The notes: generated by a model from the letters alone, not told the origin. DNA of 64,000 nt from Nannocystis exedens (GCF_002343915.1 NZ_NETK01000001.1:9252001-9316000); one strand, 5' to 3'; positions 7,217-16,509 are shown, counted from the first letter of the stretch. Numbers and translations are program-made.

Positions 7217-9282
7217 CCGGTCTTCTTCTTGCTCTTCTTCGGCGGCGTGGTCTTGTGCTTGCCGCGCCGCGACCAGCCGCGCTTGCCCGGCAGGGAGTTG
7301 GTCTCCTCGGTCGAGGGCACGGGGTTGTCGACGGCGGAGGCGGCGCTCGGGTCGTCGGCGGTGGCGGCGTAGCGAGTGGCGTCGACGTCCTCGGCGGCGA
7401 CGTCGGCGCGCAGGTCGTCGGGCGCGGGGCCGACGTTGCCGCGCGGCGGCGGCGCGTCGACGGTGCCGCGGGTCTCGCCCGCCTTGACGTAGACGACCAG
7501 CAGCTCGCCGGCGCTCGGCGTGTGGCCGCGGTCGATGCCGTTGATCCGCGCGAGGTCGCCGTCGGTGAGGTCGAAGCGCTTGCCGATCTTCTCCAGGGTG
7601 TCGCCCTTCTTCGCCTTGTAGCCGCGCCGCACCAGGCCGCGCTGCTTGAGGCCGGCCTCGAGGTGCTCGCGCGAGCCGCGGACCACGAGGTCGACGGCGC
7701 TCTGCTCGAGCACGACGATCTTGGCCGCCTTGGCGTCGAACGACCGCGGGACGACGATCTGCAGCACCTGGCCCGGCTGCAGCCGCGCCTGCGGGTCGAG
7801 GTCGTTCCAGGCGACGATGCTGTCCCAGGGGACAGAGAAGGCGTCGGCCAGCCCGCGCGGGGTGGTCGAGCGGGTGACGACGAAGAACACCAGCCGCTGG
7901 TCGGCGCCCACGGCGACCTTCGGCGCCGGGACCAGCAACCTGTCCGTGGAGGCAGGTGCGGCGGCGGCCGTGCCGCGCGGGACCAGCAGGACGACCCCGC
8001 GCTCGAGCTCGCCGTTGTCCTCGAGGCCGTTGAGCTTGCGCAGCTGGGCCTCGGTCGCGCCGTAGCGCTGGGCGATCGCGGCGACGGTCTCGCCGTAGGC
8101 GACCACGTGCTGGATGTGGTCGCCGCCGGCGCCGTCGCGCACGCCGCCGCGCTCCCACGCGGCAAGCTTGGCCTTGGGGATCCGCACCGGATAGCTGCGC
8201 CCCGGCGGGGTCCGCTTGCGGATCAGCTGGGCGTTGAGCTCCTCGATCAGCGCCGGGTCCTCGTCGATCGCCTTGGCCACCGCGCTGAGGGCGGTGCCCG
8301 GCGGGACGTCGACCTTGACGAAGTGGATCGGCGGCAAGCTGTCCGAAAGGTCAGGTCCGAGCTTGAACGCGGCCCGGTTGCGGCCGACCAGCGCGGCCGC
8401 GAGGATCTTCGGCACGTAGAGCGTGGTCGCGTGCGGCAGGCCGCTCTCGATCTCGCACAGGGCCCAGAAGTTGTTGCTGTTGGCCCGGGCGATCGCGGTC
8501 ATCGCCAGGCCGTAGCCGCCGTTGAAGGCCGCCAGCGCCATCTCCCACGAGCCGAAGCGGACCCGCAGATCCTTGAGGTAGGCGGCCGCGGCGTAGGTCG
8601 AGCGCTCGATGTCGTGCCGCTCGTCGACCCAGTAGTTCTGCTCGAGGCCGTAGACCTTGCCGGTCGGCTCCATGAACTGCCACAGCCCGGCGGCCCCCAC
8701 GCGCGAGCGGCGGTGCGGCTGAAACCCGCTCTCCGCCATGGCCACGAACACCAGGTCCTCGGGCACGCCGACCTCCTTGAGGATCGGGCGCAAGATGTGC
8801 TCGTAGCGGTTCATGCGCCGCAGCCAGCCGCGCATCAGCGCCTGGCCCTTGGCGTCGTCTTTGAAGAAACGCAAGTATTCGACCAATTTGGCGCCGTAGC
8901 GGATCGGCAGCTCGGGCAGGGCGAGCGCGGCGATCCACTTCTCGGGCGCGGTCTTCTCGATCGTCCCCCGCGGTGTGCCGGCCAGCACGCCGCGCTCGAA
9001 GCTGGCGAGGTCCTCGCGCGCGGCCGCGTCGGGGTCGACCGCCCGCGCCCCGTGCGTCTCGTGGATCGTGGCGCCGTCGGGCCGTCCACCACGCACCTGG
9101 TCGCGACCGCCGCCGGCGACCTCGAGGGGCCCGATCCGTTCGCGCTCCTCCGCCGGTGCGCCGTGAGCCACACCCGCAACGGCCAGCCAGAGGGCGGTCA
9201 CGAGCCCGCCAAACCCGCTCCAGGAGGGCGTATAGGCGGTTTTGCGGCGCCCGCGCAGATCCGGACCTGGTCGCATTCGCAT
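7213..9282 (-). CDS. Membrane-bound lytic murein transglycosylase with LysM domains (MltD-like)
   Basis: Cleaves the glycan strands of peptidoglycan in the periplasm. After an N-terminal hydrophobic segment (GLVTALWLAVAGVAHGAPA, about residues 27-45) there is an SLT goose-type lysozyme domain at roughly residues 130-290, with MAESGFQPH (catalytic Glu), GAAGLWQFM and AFNGGYG. The C-terminal half has three LysM-like modules: QHVVAYGETVAAIAQRYGAT, a degenerate LVFFVVTRSTTPRGLADAF block, and YKAKKGDTLEKIGKRFDL. It ends in a Lys-rich tail. The start may be the ATG at 9282 or at 9276; about 689 residues. It is the first gene of a coupled set with moeA and the RluA-family gene, an association with no obvious metabolic logic. 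TGTCC-type hairpins occur in frame near 7820, 7940 and 8340. Confidence 0.88.
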   Translation of the reverse strand: MRMRPGPDLRGRRKTAYTPSWSGFGGLVTALWLAVAGVAHGAPAEERERIGPLEVAGGGRDQVRGGRPDGATIHETHGARAVDPDAAAREDLASFERGVLAGTPRGTIEKTAPEKWIAALALPELPIRYGAKLVEYLRFFKDDAKGQALMRGWLRRMNRYEHILRPILKEVGVPEDLVFVAMAESGFQPHRRSRVGAAGLWQFMEPTGKVYGLEQNYWVDERHDIERSTYAAAAYLKDLRVRFGSWEMALAAFNGGYGLAMTAIARANSNNFWALCEIESGLPHATTLYVPKILAAALVGRNRAAFKLGPDLSDSLPPIHFVKVDVPPGTALSAVAKAIDEDPALIEELNAQLIRKRTPPGRSYPVRIPKAKLAAWERGGVRDGAGGDHIQHVVAYGETVAAIAQRYGATEAQLRKLNGLEDNGELERGVVLLVPRGTAAAAPASTDRLLVPAPKVAVGADQRLVFFVVTRSTTPRGLADAFSVPWDSIVAWNDLDPQARLQPGQVLQIVVPRSFDAKAAKIVVLEQSAVDLVVRGSREHLEAGLKQRGLVRRGYKAKKGDTLEKIGKRFDLTDGDLARINGIDRGHTPSAGELLVVYVKAGETRGTVDAPPPRGNVGPAPDDLRADVAAEDVDATRYAATADDPSAASAVDNPVPSTEETNSLPGKRGWSRRGKHKTTPPKKSKKKTG

Positions 9283-9329
9283 CGCCGCCCACGCTAGCAA
9301 AGCGAGGCTCGAAGGACTACCTTTCGGCC

Positions 9330-9560
9330 ATGCTCCTGGGTGTCCTCAGTCCCCTCGAGATCGTCATCATCGTCGCGGTCATCTTGCTCGTGCTCGGCCC
9401 GTCCAAGTTGCCCGCGCTGGGATCGAGCATCGGTCAGATGCTGCGAGGGTTCCGCAAGGAGATGAAGGCGATCGAACACGACAAGCAACAAGAGGCCGAG
9501 CGCCGCGGCGAGATCGACGTCACGCCGAAGGACGAGCCGAAGCACAGCCGCCCGGGCTGA
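9330..9560 (+). CDS. tatA: Sec-independent protein translocase subunit TatA/TatB-like
   Basis: A 76-residue protein with the Tat architecture: a short periplasmic N-terminus, one transmembrane helix (LEIVIIVAVILLVLGPSKLP), the conserved hinge and an amphipathic helix starting LGSSIGQMLRGFRKEMKAI, then a charged tail. TatA oligomers help pass folded twin-arginine substrates across the inner membrane. The Phe-Gly hinge typical of TatA is replaced by LGPSK, which also occurs in TatA/E-like proteins, so TatB cannot be excluded. No tatC is nearby. The gene is divergent from the lytic transglycosylase gene, with about 48 bp between them, and is followed by two strong hairpins. Confidence 0.88.
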   Translation: MLLGVLSPLEIVIIVAVILLVLGPSKLPALGSSIGQMLRGFRKEMKAIEHDKQQEAERRGEIDVTPKDEPKHSRPG

Positions 9561-9602
9561 CCGCTCTCCCGTCGCCCCGCCTCCTCGCCGCAAAAATTTA
9601 CG

Positions 9603-9637
9603 CAGCCCGCTCGTTCCGGCCGGAGTGAGCGGGCTTG
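9603..9637. terminator. Bidirectional hairpin terminator 1
   Basis: AGCCCGCTC and GAGCGGGCT arms surround a short GC loop, directly downstream of tatA. It is flanked by A-rich sequence on the left (AAAATTT at about 9594-9600). It lies between convergent genes and could stop transcription from both sides. Confidence 0.7.
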
Positions 9638-9658
9638 GCCGTCGAGGCGAAAATTGCC

Positions 9659-9694
9659 GAAGCCCGCTCGTCCGTCCGGAGCGAGCGGGCTTCG
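9659..9694. terminator. Bidirectional hairpin terminator 2 (near-duplicate of the first)
   Basis: A second AGCCCGCTC/GAGCGGGCT hairpin, preceded by GAAAATTGCCG, 56 bp from the first. The two look like a duplicated terminator between tatA and the leftward zinc-ribbon gene. Confidence 0.7.
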
Positions 9695-9725
9695 CCGTCG
9701 ACGCCGCGAGGGCGCCGACCGGGCC

Positions 9726-10577
9726 TCACTTCGAGTTGAGGATGACGACCACGACGATCGCGATGATGACGACCACCACGAGCGCGATGTAGACGACGTT
9801 CGAGCTGCCGGTCGGCGGCGGCGTGGTGGCGATCGGCTTCGCCTCCGGCTCGGCCGGCTTGCTGGTCGCCTCCTGCTTGGGCGTCGGCAGGTTCGCGTTG
9901 GACGTCGCGGCCTGCTCGACCTTGGCGGCGACGGCAGGCTCGGACGGCGCCGGCGGGTTGCTGGTCGCGGTCTGGGCCGGCGGCGTGTGCGGCGGAATCC
10001 GCGGCTCGGGCTGCACGGCGCTGACCTTGGCCTCGGCGACCGGCTCGACCTCGATGGCCTTGTTGCCGGCCCGCATCGACGAACCGGAGGTCGGCGCCGC
10101 AGCCACCTCGGCAGCTCGCGGATCCATGCTCGCAGGCCGCTTCGGCGCCTGGATGATCGTCTTGTTGCCGGCCCGCGCGGGCGGCTCGGCGGCGACAGGC
10201 TGAGGCGGCGGCGTCGACACCGGCGGGGTCGGCGGCGTTTGCACCGACACCGGCGGCGTGGCCGCGGGCGAGGTCGGCGGCGCCTTGGCGGGGGGCGCCT
10301 CGGCCTCGACCGGACGCGCCGGCGGCGGCGCCTCGACCTTGCGCGGGGTGAGGTCGGACGTCGGACCGACGTGGCTGTAGACGCTGAAGTACGCCTCGGC
10401 GCTCTCGAAGCCCTGAGCGAACAGCTGCCCGGGTTCGGCGAGCGACGGCTCGTTGGCCGCCTCGAAGTCCAAGATCATGCGGAACTCGCAGTGCGGGCAC
10501 GCGATCTGGACCAGCGGGGCGATCTGGTCGGCAGGGATGCGGAAGGGACCGGCGCAGGACGGACAGAGGACGAACAT
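9726..10577 (-). CDS. Zinc-ribbon protein with Pro-rich linker and C-terminal membrane anchor
   Basis: 283 residues. The N-terminus has a CPSC...CPHC zinc ribbon (residues 5-30) like those in MJ0042-type domains. Next come about 200 residues of Pro/Ala/Thr-rich, presumably disordered sequence with two AGNK-containing repeats. The protein ends in one hydrophobic helix (VVYIALVVVVIIAIVVVVIL), so it is tail-anchored with the ribbon in the cytoplasm. Function unknown; such proteins are common in myxobacteria. The ATG at 10577 overlaps the TAA of the upstream gene by one base (TAATG), indicating an operon. Confidence 0.75.
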   Translation of the reverse strand: MFVLCPSCAGPFRIPADQIAPLVQIACPHCEFRMILDFEAANEPSLAEPGQLFAQGFESAEAYFSVYSHVGPTSDLTPRKVEAPPPARPVEAEAPPAKAPPTSPAATPPVSVQTPPTPPVSTPPPQPVAAEPPARAGNKTIIQAPKRPASMDPRAAEVAAAPTSGSSMRAGNKAIEVEPVAEAKVSAVQPEPRIPPHTPPAQTATSNPPAPSEPAVAAKVEQAATSNANLPTPKQEATSKPAEPEAKPIATTPPPTGSSNVVYIALVVVVIIAIVVVVILNSK

Positions 10578-11485
10578 TAGAAGTCCAGACCCAGGGAGAG
10601 AGTGTACTGCTGTTGCAGCCCGGATTTGTCGGCGACCTTGTTGCCTTCGATCTCGCCCTCGCGCTTGCCGCCAGGGACGATCATCGCCTCGACGCCGACG
10701 CGCAAGACGCTGAAGATGAATCGGAAGCCGAGGAACGGGCGGTGCCGGTAGATCATACCCGCATCCTTGAAGACGAACTCGCTGAGTACCGGTGACTTGT
10801 CGAGGTACTCGTCGGTCGTCGGCGTGGCGTCGAGCACGCCGGAGCGCGCGAAGATCATCAAACCCTGATAACCGACGTACGGCGTCAGGTTGACGGTCTT
10901 GCCGACCCCGAACACGTGCGAGATCGAGATGTCGAACGCGCCCGTGGTCATGTTCATGTCCTCCGCGCCGACCAGGCGCGAGAACATGCCGCGCAGCGCG
11001 ATCGACGGGATCGGCAGGTGGTGGAAGCCCTCGTGGAGCGCCACCTTGCCGTAGCCGCTGATCGTCCACATGCGGCTGCCGAACAGGTGCGTCGCACCGG
11101 CGCCGACCTCGATGCCCGGCCACAGACCCTTGCGACCCATGATCTGCAGGGTCGGCGCGACCTTGCCCGGATCGCCGCGCGTCGCGTTCTTCCAGAAGTT
11201 CTGACCGTTGCTGATCGTGTTCAGGCTGACGTCGGCCGACACGGCGAAGCCCGACAGGCCCAGCGAATCCGCGGGGTCGACCGGCTTCGGCGCCATGAGC
11301 ACGCCGAGCTCGGACGCGAGGCTACGAAAGTCCCCGTCGTTGGCCGACACCATGCCGCTCGGATCCATCGTGCCCAACTGGCTGAGCCGCAGGTCGTAAG
11401 GTCCCGCCCAAGCCTCCGAAGAGCCGAGAAGCAAACTCAGGCCGAAAGCCGCTAGGGCAAACGAAGAAAGGAACCGTCTGGGCAT
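10577..11485 (-). CDS. Outer-membrane beta-barrel-like protein of unknown function
   Basis: 302 residues with a clear signal peptide (RRFLSSFALAAFGLSLLL, cleavage near SSEAWA-GPYD). The mature part has alternating hydrophobic strands with aromatic ends (GLWPGIEVGAGATHLFG, MWTISGYGKVALHEGFHHLP, PYVGYQGLMIFA) and finishes in QQYTLSLGLDF, a C-terminal Phe typical of outer-membrane barrels. A GGAG ribosome-binding site precedes the ATG at 11485. It is first in a two-gene operon with the zinc-ribbon anchor protein. The barrel call is inferred from sequence pattern only. Confidence 0.7.
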   Translation of the reverse strand: MPRRFLSSFALAAFGLSLLLGSSEAWAGPYDLRLSQLGTMDPSGMVSANDGDFRSLASELGVLMAPKPVDPADSLGLSGFAVSADVSLNTISNGQNFWKNATRGDPGKVAPTLQIMGRKGLWPGIEVGAGATHLFGSRMWTISGYGKVALHEGFHHLPIPSIALRGMFSRLVGAEDMNMTTGAFDISISHVFGVGKTVNLTPYVGYQGLMIFARSGVLDATPTTDEYLDKSPVLSEFVFKDAGMIYRHRPFLGFRFIFSVLRVGVEAMIVPGGKREGEIEGNKVADKSGLQQQYTLSLGLDF

Positions 11486-11746
11486 GCGGGAGCTCCGAGA
11501 TTCAGCGGTCGGCGCAGCGTAACTTGCGCCAGCGAGGTGTGTCAAGGTTCGCGCCAGGCCGTGCTGGGCCGAGGAATACGCCCGATCGTAGGTTGCCGTG
11601 AGACGCGCGTGGGGTGCTGCCGCGGCCCGTGCTGACGCAACTAAGGAGACCGGGCGCGCCCCGCAGCGGGCGTCGCACCGGCGCCGAGCCCAGGCGCAGG
11701 GCCGCGGAATTGACGGGGCTGCAGGCGGTCCGCCGCCCCGCGCTCG

Positions 11747-13681
11747 TTGACCGCGCAAAGGCCGGCTGCTAGCGTGCCCGGCCTGCAGCCGCCGCACGTA
11801 CAAGGCCCTCCGTTCGCCCGCACAAGCCCGAATCGGCCGGGAGATCGGTTCGGGGCGCGGGCGCGAGCTCCCGCGTCCCCCAGACGCCCCGGACTGCTGA
11901 GCCTGTTCGTGCTGTCGTGGGCCTCGCCGCTCGCGCTCGCCGGCCCGCTCGGCTTCGCCGGCGATCTGCCCGCGTGGGCCCCCGTCGCCGGCTACGTCGG
12001 CGCGGCCGCCCTGGCCCTGCTGGTGCTGTTCTGGCTGCTGTCCGGCGCCCTCGGCTACGAGCGATCGCTCGGCCTGCGGATCATCCGCGCCGAAAGGGTG
12101 CCGCGCGGCGCTCGCATGCTGTGCGCGGTGTGCTGGGCGATCGCCGCCGTGGCGCTGCTGCTGCTCAACCTCGGCTACCACAGCCTCGCGCTGGTGATCG
12201 CCACCGCCGCGGCCAGCTTCCTCGGCCTGCTGCTGCTGCTGGTCCAGTACTCGTCGATCTTCGGCACCACCAGCATCATCGGGGTGGTCCTGGGGGTCGC
12301 GGCGCTGATCGTCGTCCAGTCGGTCGCCACCGGCTTCCAGCACGAGTTCGAACGCCGCGTGCTCGGGGTGTACGCCCACATCAACGTGACGCGCAGCTCC
12401 GGCATGGCCGAGTACCGCCGCTTCGAGGCCTACCTGCGCACGCGGCCCGGCGTCACCGGCGCCAGCCCGTTCGTCTACTACGCGATGATGCTGGCGCCCT
12501 ACGATCCGGAGGGCGGCCGCACCGACGACCTCCGCCTCGCCAGCGTGCTGGTGAAGGGGATCGAGCCGGACACGGCGGCGGAGGTGATCGACCTGCCGGC
12601 CCACCTGCAACGTGGCAGCGGGCGGGCGATCCCGCTCCCGGAGCTGCGCTCCGACTTCGAATTGATGCCGGTGCCCGACCGCGAGCCGGAGGAGCTGCCG
12701 CCGGCGATCGCAGCCACGCCCGACCCCCGCGGCGCCGGCTGGTACGAGCGGGCGATGGCCCACTACGCCCAGGTCCCCGCCGCCCGCAAGCGCATCCCCG
12801 GAGAGATCCGCGGCGATCTCCTCGACGACGACGTGTGGCCCGAAGAGCCGGCCGCCGGCGAACCCGCGGCCCGCTTCGACGCCAGCGCCCTGCCGACGAT
12901 CTTCGTCGGCGCGACGCTGGCCCGCGAGCTCGGCCTGCGCGAAGACTCGCTGGTGATGGTGGTCGACCCGGGCTCGTCGTTCGACGCCTCGAGCGAGCCC
13001 GAATTCCAGTACTACCGCGTGGCCGGGATCTTCCAGGCCGGCTTTCAGGAGTACGACAGCCGGCTGGTGTACGTACACATCAAGGAGCTGCAGCGCTTCA
13101 AGTACCGCGGCCGCGACCAGGTCTCCGGCGTCGACCTCCGCCTGCAACACCCGGATCTCGCGCCCCAGGTCGGCGCGACGATCCGCGCGGCGCTGCCCGG
13201 CCGCGAGTACCAGGTGCTCGAGTGGCAGAACCTGAACGAGAACCTGTTCAAGAGCATCCGCCTGCAGAAGAACATCATCACGGTGATCCTCAGCCTGGTG
13301 ATCACGGTGGCCACGTTCAACGTGCTGTCGGCGCTGTGGACGATGGTGGTCCGTCGCACCAACGACGTGGCCATCCTGATGTCGATGGGCGCGACCGGGC
13401 CGCAGGTGGCGCGGATCTTCCAGGTCACCGGGATGGCGATCGGCCTGTCCGGGGCGGCCGCCGGGGTGCTGTTCGGCCTGGTGCTGTGCTGGCTGGTGTC
13501 GCTCTACGGCTACACGCTCGACCCCGAGGTCTACTTCATCGAGGAGCTGCCGGTCGAGATCAGCCTGGCCCAGATCGGCTGGATCCTCGCGATGACGCTG
13601 GCGATCTGCTTCGTCGCCACGCTGCCGCCGTCGCTCCGCGCGGCCAAACTCCGCCCCGTCGAGGGCCTGCGCTACGAGTGA
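11747..13681 (+). CDS. LolC/LolE-like ABC transporter permease (long form)
   Basis: A 644-residue inner-membrane protein. Three or four extra N-terminal transmembrane helices (about residues 48-165) precede the MacB/LolC pattern: a helix (SIIGVVLGVAALIVVQSVATGFQHEF), a large periplasmic domain, then three C-terminal FtsX-type helices, with TNDVAILMSMGATGPQVARIFQ as the cytoplasmic coupling loop and LRAAKLRPVEGLRYE at the end. Lol permeases release lipoproteins from the inner membrane for transfer to LolA. The start is uncertain: TTG at 11747 gives the longest form, and a start nearer residue 48 is possible. It is followed after 4 bp by a second permease. No LolD ATPase is in the window. Confidence 0.82.
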   Translation: MTAQRPAASVPGLQPPHVQGPPFARTSPNRPGDRFGARARAPASPRRPGLLSLFVLSWASPLALAGPLGFAGDLPAWAPVAGYVGAAALALLVLFWLLSGALGYERSLGLRIIRAERVPRGARMLCAVCWAIAAVALLLLNLGYHSLALVIATAAASFLGLLLLLVQYSSIFGTTSIIGVVLGVAALIVVQSVATGFQHEFERRVLGVYAHINVTRSSGMAEYRRFEAYLRTRPGVTGASPFVYYAMMLAPYDPEGGRTDDLRLASVLVKGIEPDTAAEVIDLPAHLQRGSGRAIPLPELRSDFELMPVPDREPEELPPAIAATPDPRGAGWYERAMAHYAQVPAARKRIPGEIRGDLLDDDVWPEEPAAGEPAARFDASALPTIFVGATLARELGLREDSLVMVVDPGSSFDASSEPEFQYYRVAGIFQAGFQEYDSRLVYVHIKELQRFKYRGRDQVSGVDLRLQHPDLAPQVGATIRAALPGREYQVLEWQNLNENLFKSIRLQKNIITVILSLVITVATFNVLSALWTMVVRRTNDVAILMSMGATGPQVARIFQVTGMAIGLSGAAAGVLFGLVLCWLVSLYGYTLDPEVYFIEELPVEISLAQIGWILAMTLAICFVATLPPSLRAAKLRPVEGLRYE

Positions 13682-13685
13682 CGCC

Positions 13686-15194
13686 GTGGCCGCTCGCAGC
13701 TCCCGCCGCTGGGCCCTGATCGCGCTGGTGGCTCGTCGCATGCTCCTCCGCGAGGGCCGGCGCGGGGCGGGCGAGACCAGCCGCGCGGTGCTGCTGGTGG
13801 CGGTGGCGCTGGCGATCGCCGGCGCGGCGGCGGCGCTGCTCGGGGTGCGGGCCGTCGCGCCGCCGCTGGTCGCCGGGATGGCGTCGCTGGTGGCGGTGGG
13901 CCTGCTCTGCGCGCGCCACCTGATGCCCGCGGTGGCGGTGGCGGTGTTCGGCACCGGCCTCGGCTGCGCGGCGCTGATCACGGTGCTCGGGGTGACGTCG
14001 GGCTTCGAACGCGAGCTGGTCGGCCGCCTCAGCAAGGTCGGCGGCCACGTGACGCTCACCGAGTACGGCCTCGACTTCGACGAGTACCCGCAGGTGGTGG
14101 CCCGCTGGGGCCCCGACCCGCGCGTGCTGGCGGCCTCGCCGTTCGCGTTCTCGACGGCGGCGGTGGTCCCGCTGAAGAAGGATGGCGGGGCGGACAGGCC
14201 CGATGGAGCAGGTCCGGAGGGACATGTTCGAGAGGACATGTCCTCGGAGACGCACGTCCGCCCGATCGACCGCAACGCGCCGGTGATCGCGCTGATCAAG
14301 GGCGTGGACCCAGCGCTCGCCGCGGGCCTGCCGGGCACGGCGGGGATGCTCCGCGCGGGCGACCTGACGAAGGTCCGCCCCGGCGACGTCCGCCACGGCC
14401 CGGCGATCGCGCTCGGCTCGCGCCTGGCCGAGCGCCTCGGCGTGGACGTGGGTGACTCGGTCCGCCTGGTGGTGCCCGCCGAGCTCGACGGGACGGCGGC
14501 GGCGATGATGCGGCCGCCTCGCCACGGCGAGTACGAGGTGGTCGACCTGCTCGACACCGGGGTCGGCGAATACGACGCGTCGCTGGCCCTGGTCCACCTG
14601 TCGGCCGCGCAGGCGCTGTTCTTCGCCGAGCGCCGGGTCAGCGGGGTGGAGTTCGCGCTGCGCGACCCGGACTCGGCGTCGGCGTTCGCCCGCGAGGTGG
14701 TGGCGGCGATGGGCGACGGCTTCCGCGCGACGACGTGGGAGCAGCAGGGCGAGGACGTGCTCGCGGGGCTGAGGCAGATCCGCGCGGCCGTGTCGCTGGT
14801 CCTCGGCCTGCTCGAGGTGGTGGCCGCGACGGCCCTGCTGGCGAGCCTGCTCCTGCTGGTCCGCCGCAAGCGCGAGGAGATCGCGGCGCTGATGAGCCTC
14901 GGCGCCGACTCGCGGGCGATCTTCGCCGTCTTCGAGGCGGTCGGGGTGTTCGCCGGGCTGCTCGGGACGCTGATCGGGGTGGGCCTCGGGCTGGCGTTCG
15001 GCGCGATGGTGGCGGTGTTCCGCTATCCGCTCGACCCGGAGGTCTATCCGGTCGACCACCTGCCGTTCGCGCTGTCGTGGATCGATCTGGCCGGGCCCGC
15101 CGCGGCGGCGCTGATCATCTGCGCGCTGGCCAGCGGCCCGGTCGCGCTGGTCGCCTCGCGGCTGCCGCTGCTCGCGGGCCTCGGGCGCGCGTGA
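13686..15194 (+). CDS. LolC/LolE-like ABC transporter permease (second subunit)
   Basis: 502 residues from a GTG at 13686, 4 bp after the first permease, so the two are probably co-translated as a heterodimeric pair. Two N-terminal helices, a core helix (VAVAVFGTGLGCAALITVLGV), a periplasmic domain, and the C-terminal FtsX domain with KREEIAALMSLGADSRAIFAVF are visible. The periplasmic domain carries an odd hydrophilic insert (about residues 163-198, encoded at 14175-14280) containing GPEGHVREDMSSETHV. This is the in-frame translation of two dispersed TGTCC/GGACA-type hairpins. Function is inferred from family and pairing. Confidence 0.82.
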   Translation: MAARSSRRWALIALVARRMLLREGRRGAGETSRAVLLVAVALAIAGAAAALLGVRAVAPPLVAGMASLVAVGLLCARHLMPAVAVAVFGTGLGCAALITVLGVTSGFERELVGRLSKVGGHVTLTEYGLDFDEYPQVVARWGPDPRVLAASPFAFSTAAVVPLKKDGGADRPDGAGPEGHVREDMSSETHVRPIDRNAPVIALIKGVDPALAAGLPGTAGMLRAGDLTKVRPGDVRHGPAIALGSRLAERLGVDVGDSVRLVVPAELDGTAAAMMRPPRHGEYEVVDLLDTGVGEYDASLALVHLSAAQALFFAERRVSGVEFALRDPDSASAFAREVVAAMGDGFRATTWEQQGEDVLAGLRQIRAAVSLVLGLLEVVAATALLASLLLLVRRKREEIAALMSLGADSRAIFAVFEAVGVFAGLLGTLIGVGLGLAFGAMVAVFRYPLDPEVYPVDHLPFALSWIDLAGPAAAALIICALASGPVALVASRLPLLAGLGRA

Positions 15195-15228
15195 CACGGG
15201 CGCGGGGCGTGCGTCCTCGCGTCGGCAG

Positions 15229-15250
15229 GACCTGTTCTTGCGAACAGGTC
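15229..15250. terminator. Perfect 9-bp hairpin between convergent genes
   Basis: GACCTGTTC and GAACAGGTC arms enclose a TTGC loop 35 bp after the second permease gene. It faces the 3' end of the leftward DUF2169 gene and belongs to the dispersed hairpin family. A related hairpin (CTGTCCTTCAGGACATG) follows at about 15309-15326. Confidence 0.6.
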
Positions 15251-15345
15251 ATCGGCGAGGCCGGTGAGCCCGTGCGGACGGTCGCGGGGCCGGCTCGCCG
15301 GCACAATCTGTCCTTCAGGACATGGTGCTCGGCGAGCCGATGCGC

Positions 15346-16509
15346 TCAGTCGCGCCATTCCACGCGCAGGGGCATCGTCTCGAGCTCCTGCGGGTGGTAG
15401 GGCCGCTTGGCCGCGGCGCAGCCGCGCCACACGAGGGTGACGCGATCGCCGTCTGGCTCCAAGAGCATGGTGTGAAGGACAGGTTCGGTGGCGTTGAAGC
15501 GGCCGTCGCGGCCGTCGGTGTGCAGGCGCGGGGGCGGGGGGACGGCGAAGGCCCAGCGGGCGCGGGTGGGGTGGACGCCGTGCAGCTCGACGGGCTCGCC
15601 GCCGCGGAGATGGGGGACCTGCAGGCCGAGCGGGGCGCCGCAGGCGATCTCGTAGCGGAAGTCGAGGGCGGTCCGGCCGGTGCCGTCGGCGAGGAGCTCG
15701 GGGACGAGGCCGCGCTCGACCTCGAGCGGGGGCTGGTCGAAAAACTCGACGATCGGGACGAGGCCGCTGAAGGCGACGCGCGGGTACCAGTCGTACTGGA
15801 CCCACCCGCCGGCGTGCGGCAGCGGCATGCGGTGCCAATTGTCGAGCCAGTCGCCGACGATGCGCTCGGGAGTGAGGAGGTCGCCCGGATCTTCGAGCTG
15901 CGGCAGCTCGAACTCGTCGTCGGCCCCGGGGTCGAGCTCGAGGAGGTAGCCGCGGCCGACGGGGTTGCGCGGGTAGAGGAAGGGCGAGGCGGCGTCGGGA
16001 TCGAGGTCGCCGAGCGCCTTGCTCCACTCGGGGCTGCGCAGAGGGTTGCCGTGGCGGGCCTCGGCGCCGCGGTCGCGCCCGCCGTAGGCGAACAGGGGCG
16101 AGAGCGGGACCTTGTCGATCGGGAGCGGATCGGAGAAGCGAATCCTGCCCTGGCCGATCGAACAGGTGCGCGGGCCGACGACGGCGATCCGGTGCCGGTG
16201 GCCGTCGACGCGGACGAGGACGTCGAGCCGGCGCGCGCGCTGGCGGCCGTAGGCGTGGCCGAACAGGACGACGTCGGTGCGCGGCTTGTACGCGTGGAGG
16301 TCGGTGTCGGCGGCCAGGAGCGCGGGGACGTCGGGGTCGTCGAGCGGGGCGGCGAACAGCGGGGTCTGCTCGTCGGCGACGACGCAGCGGCCGTCGGCCC
16401 CGACGTCGTAGGTGCGCTTGGCCAGCACGGCGAGCATCGGCTCGCCCGAGGGGAGGACGTCGGAGACCTGCTGGACGGTGGGGCTCGGGCGGGTTTCGAC
16501 CTGGCGCAT
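15346..16509 (-). CDS. DUF2169 domain protein (type VI secretion accessory)
   Basis: 387 residues without a signal peptide. Family features include LAVLAKRTYDV near residue 27, DVVLFGHAYG with RLDVLVRVDG near 80-100, FLYPRNPVGRGYLL near 185, WYPRVAFSG near 245 and WRGCAAAKRPYHPQELE at the end. DUF2169 proteins are commonly encoded beside PAAR, VgrG and effector genes and are thought to act as adaptors or chaperones that load cargo on the spike. It is the last gene of a leftward cluster. The upstream gap (16510-16700) is a run of TGTCC-type hairpin copies. Confidence 0.82.
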   Translation of the reverse strand: MRQVETRPSPTVQQVSDVLPSGEPMLAVLAKRTYDVGADGRCVVADEQTPLFAAPLDDPDVPALLAADTDLHAYKPRTDVVLFGHAYGRQRARRLDVLVRVDGHRHRIAVVGPRTCSIGQGRIRFSDPLPIDKVPLSPLFAYGGRDRGAEARHGNPLRSPEWSKALGDLDPDAASPFLYPRNPVGRGYLLELDPGADDEFELPQLEDPGDLLTPERIVGDWLDNWHRMPLPHAGGWVQYDWYPRVAFSGLVPIVEFFDQPPLEVERGLVPELLADGTGRTALDFRYEIACGAPLGLQVPHLRGGEPVELHGVHPTRARWAFAVPPPPRLHTDGRDGRFNATEPVLHTMLLEPDGDRVTLVWRGCAAAKRPYHPQELETMPLRVEWRD

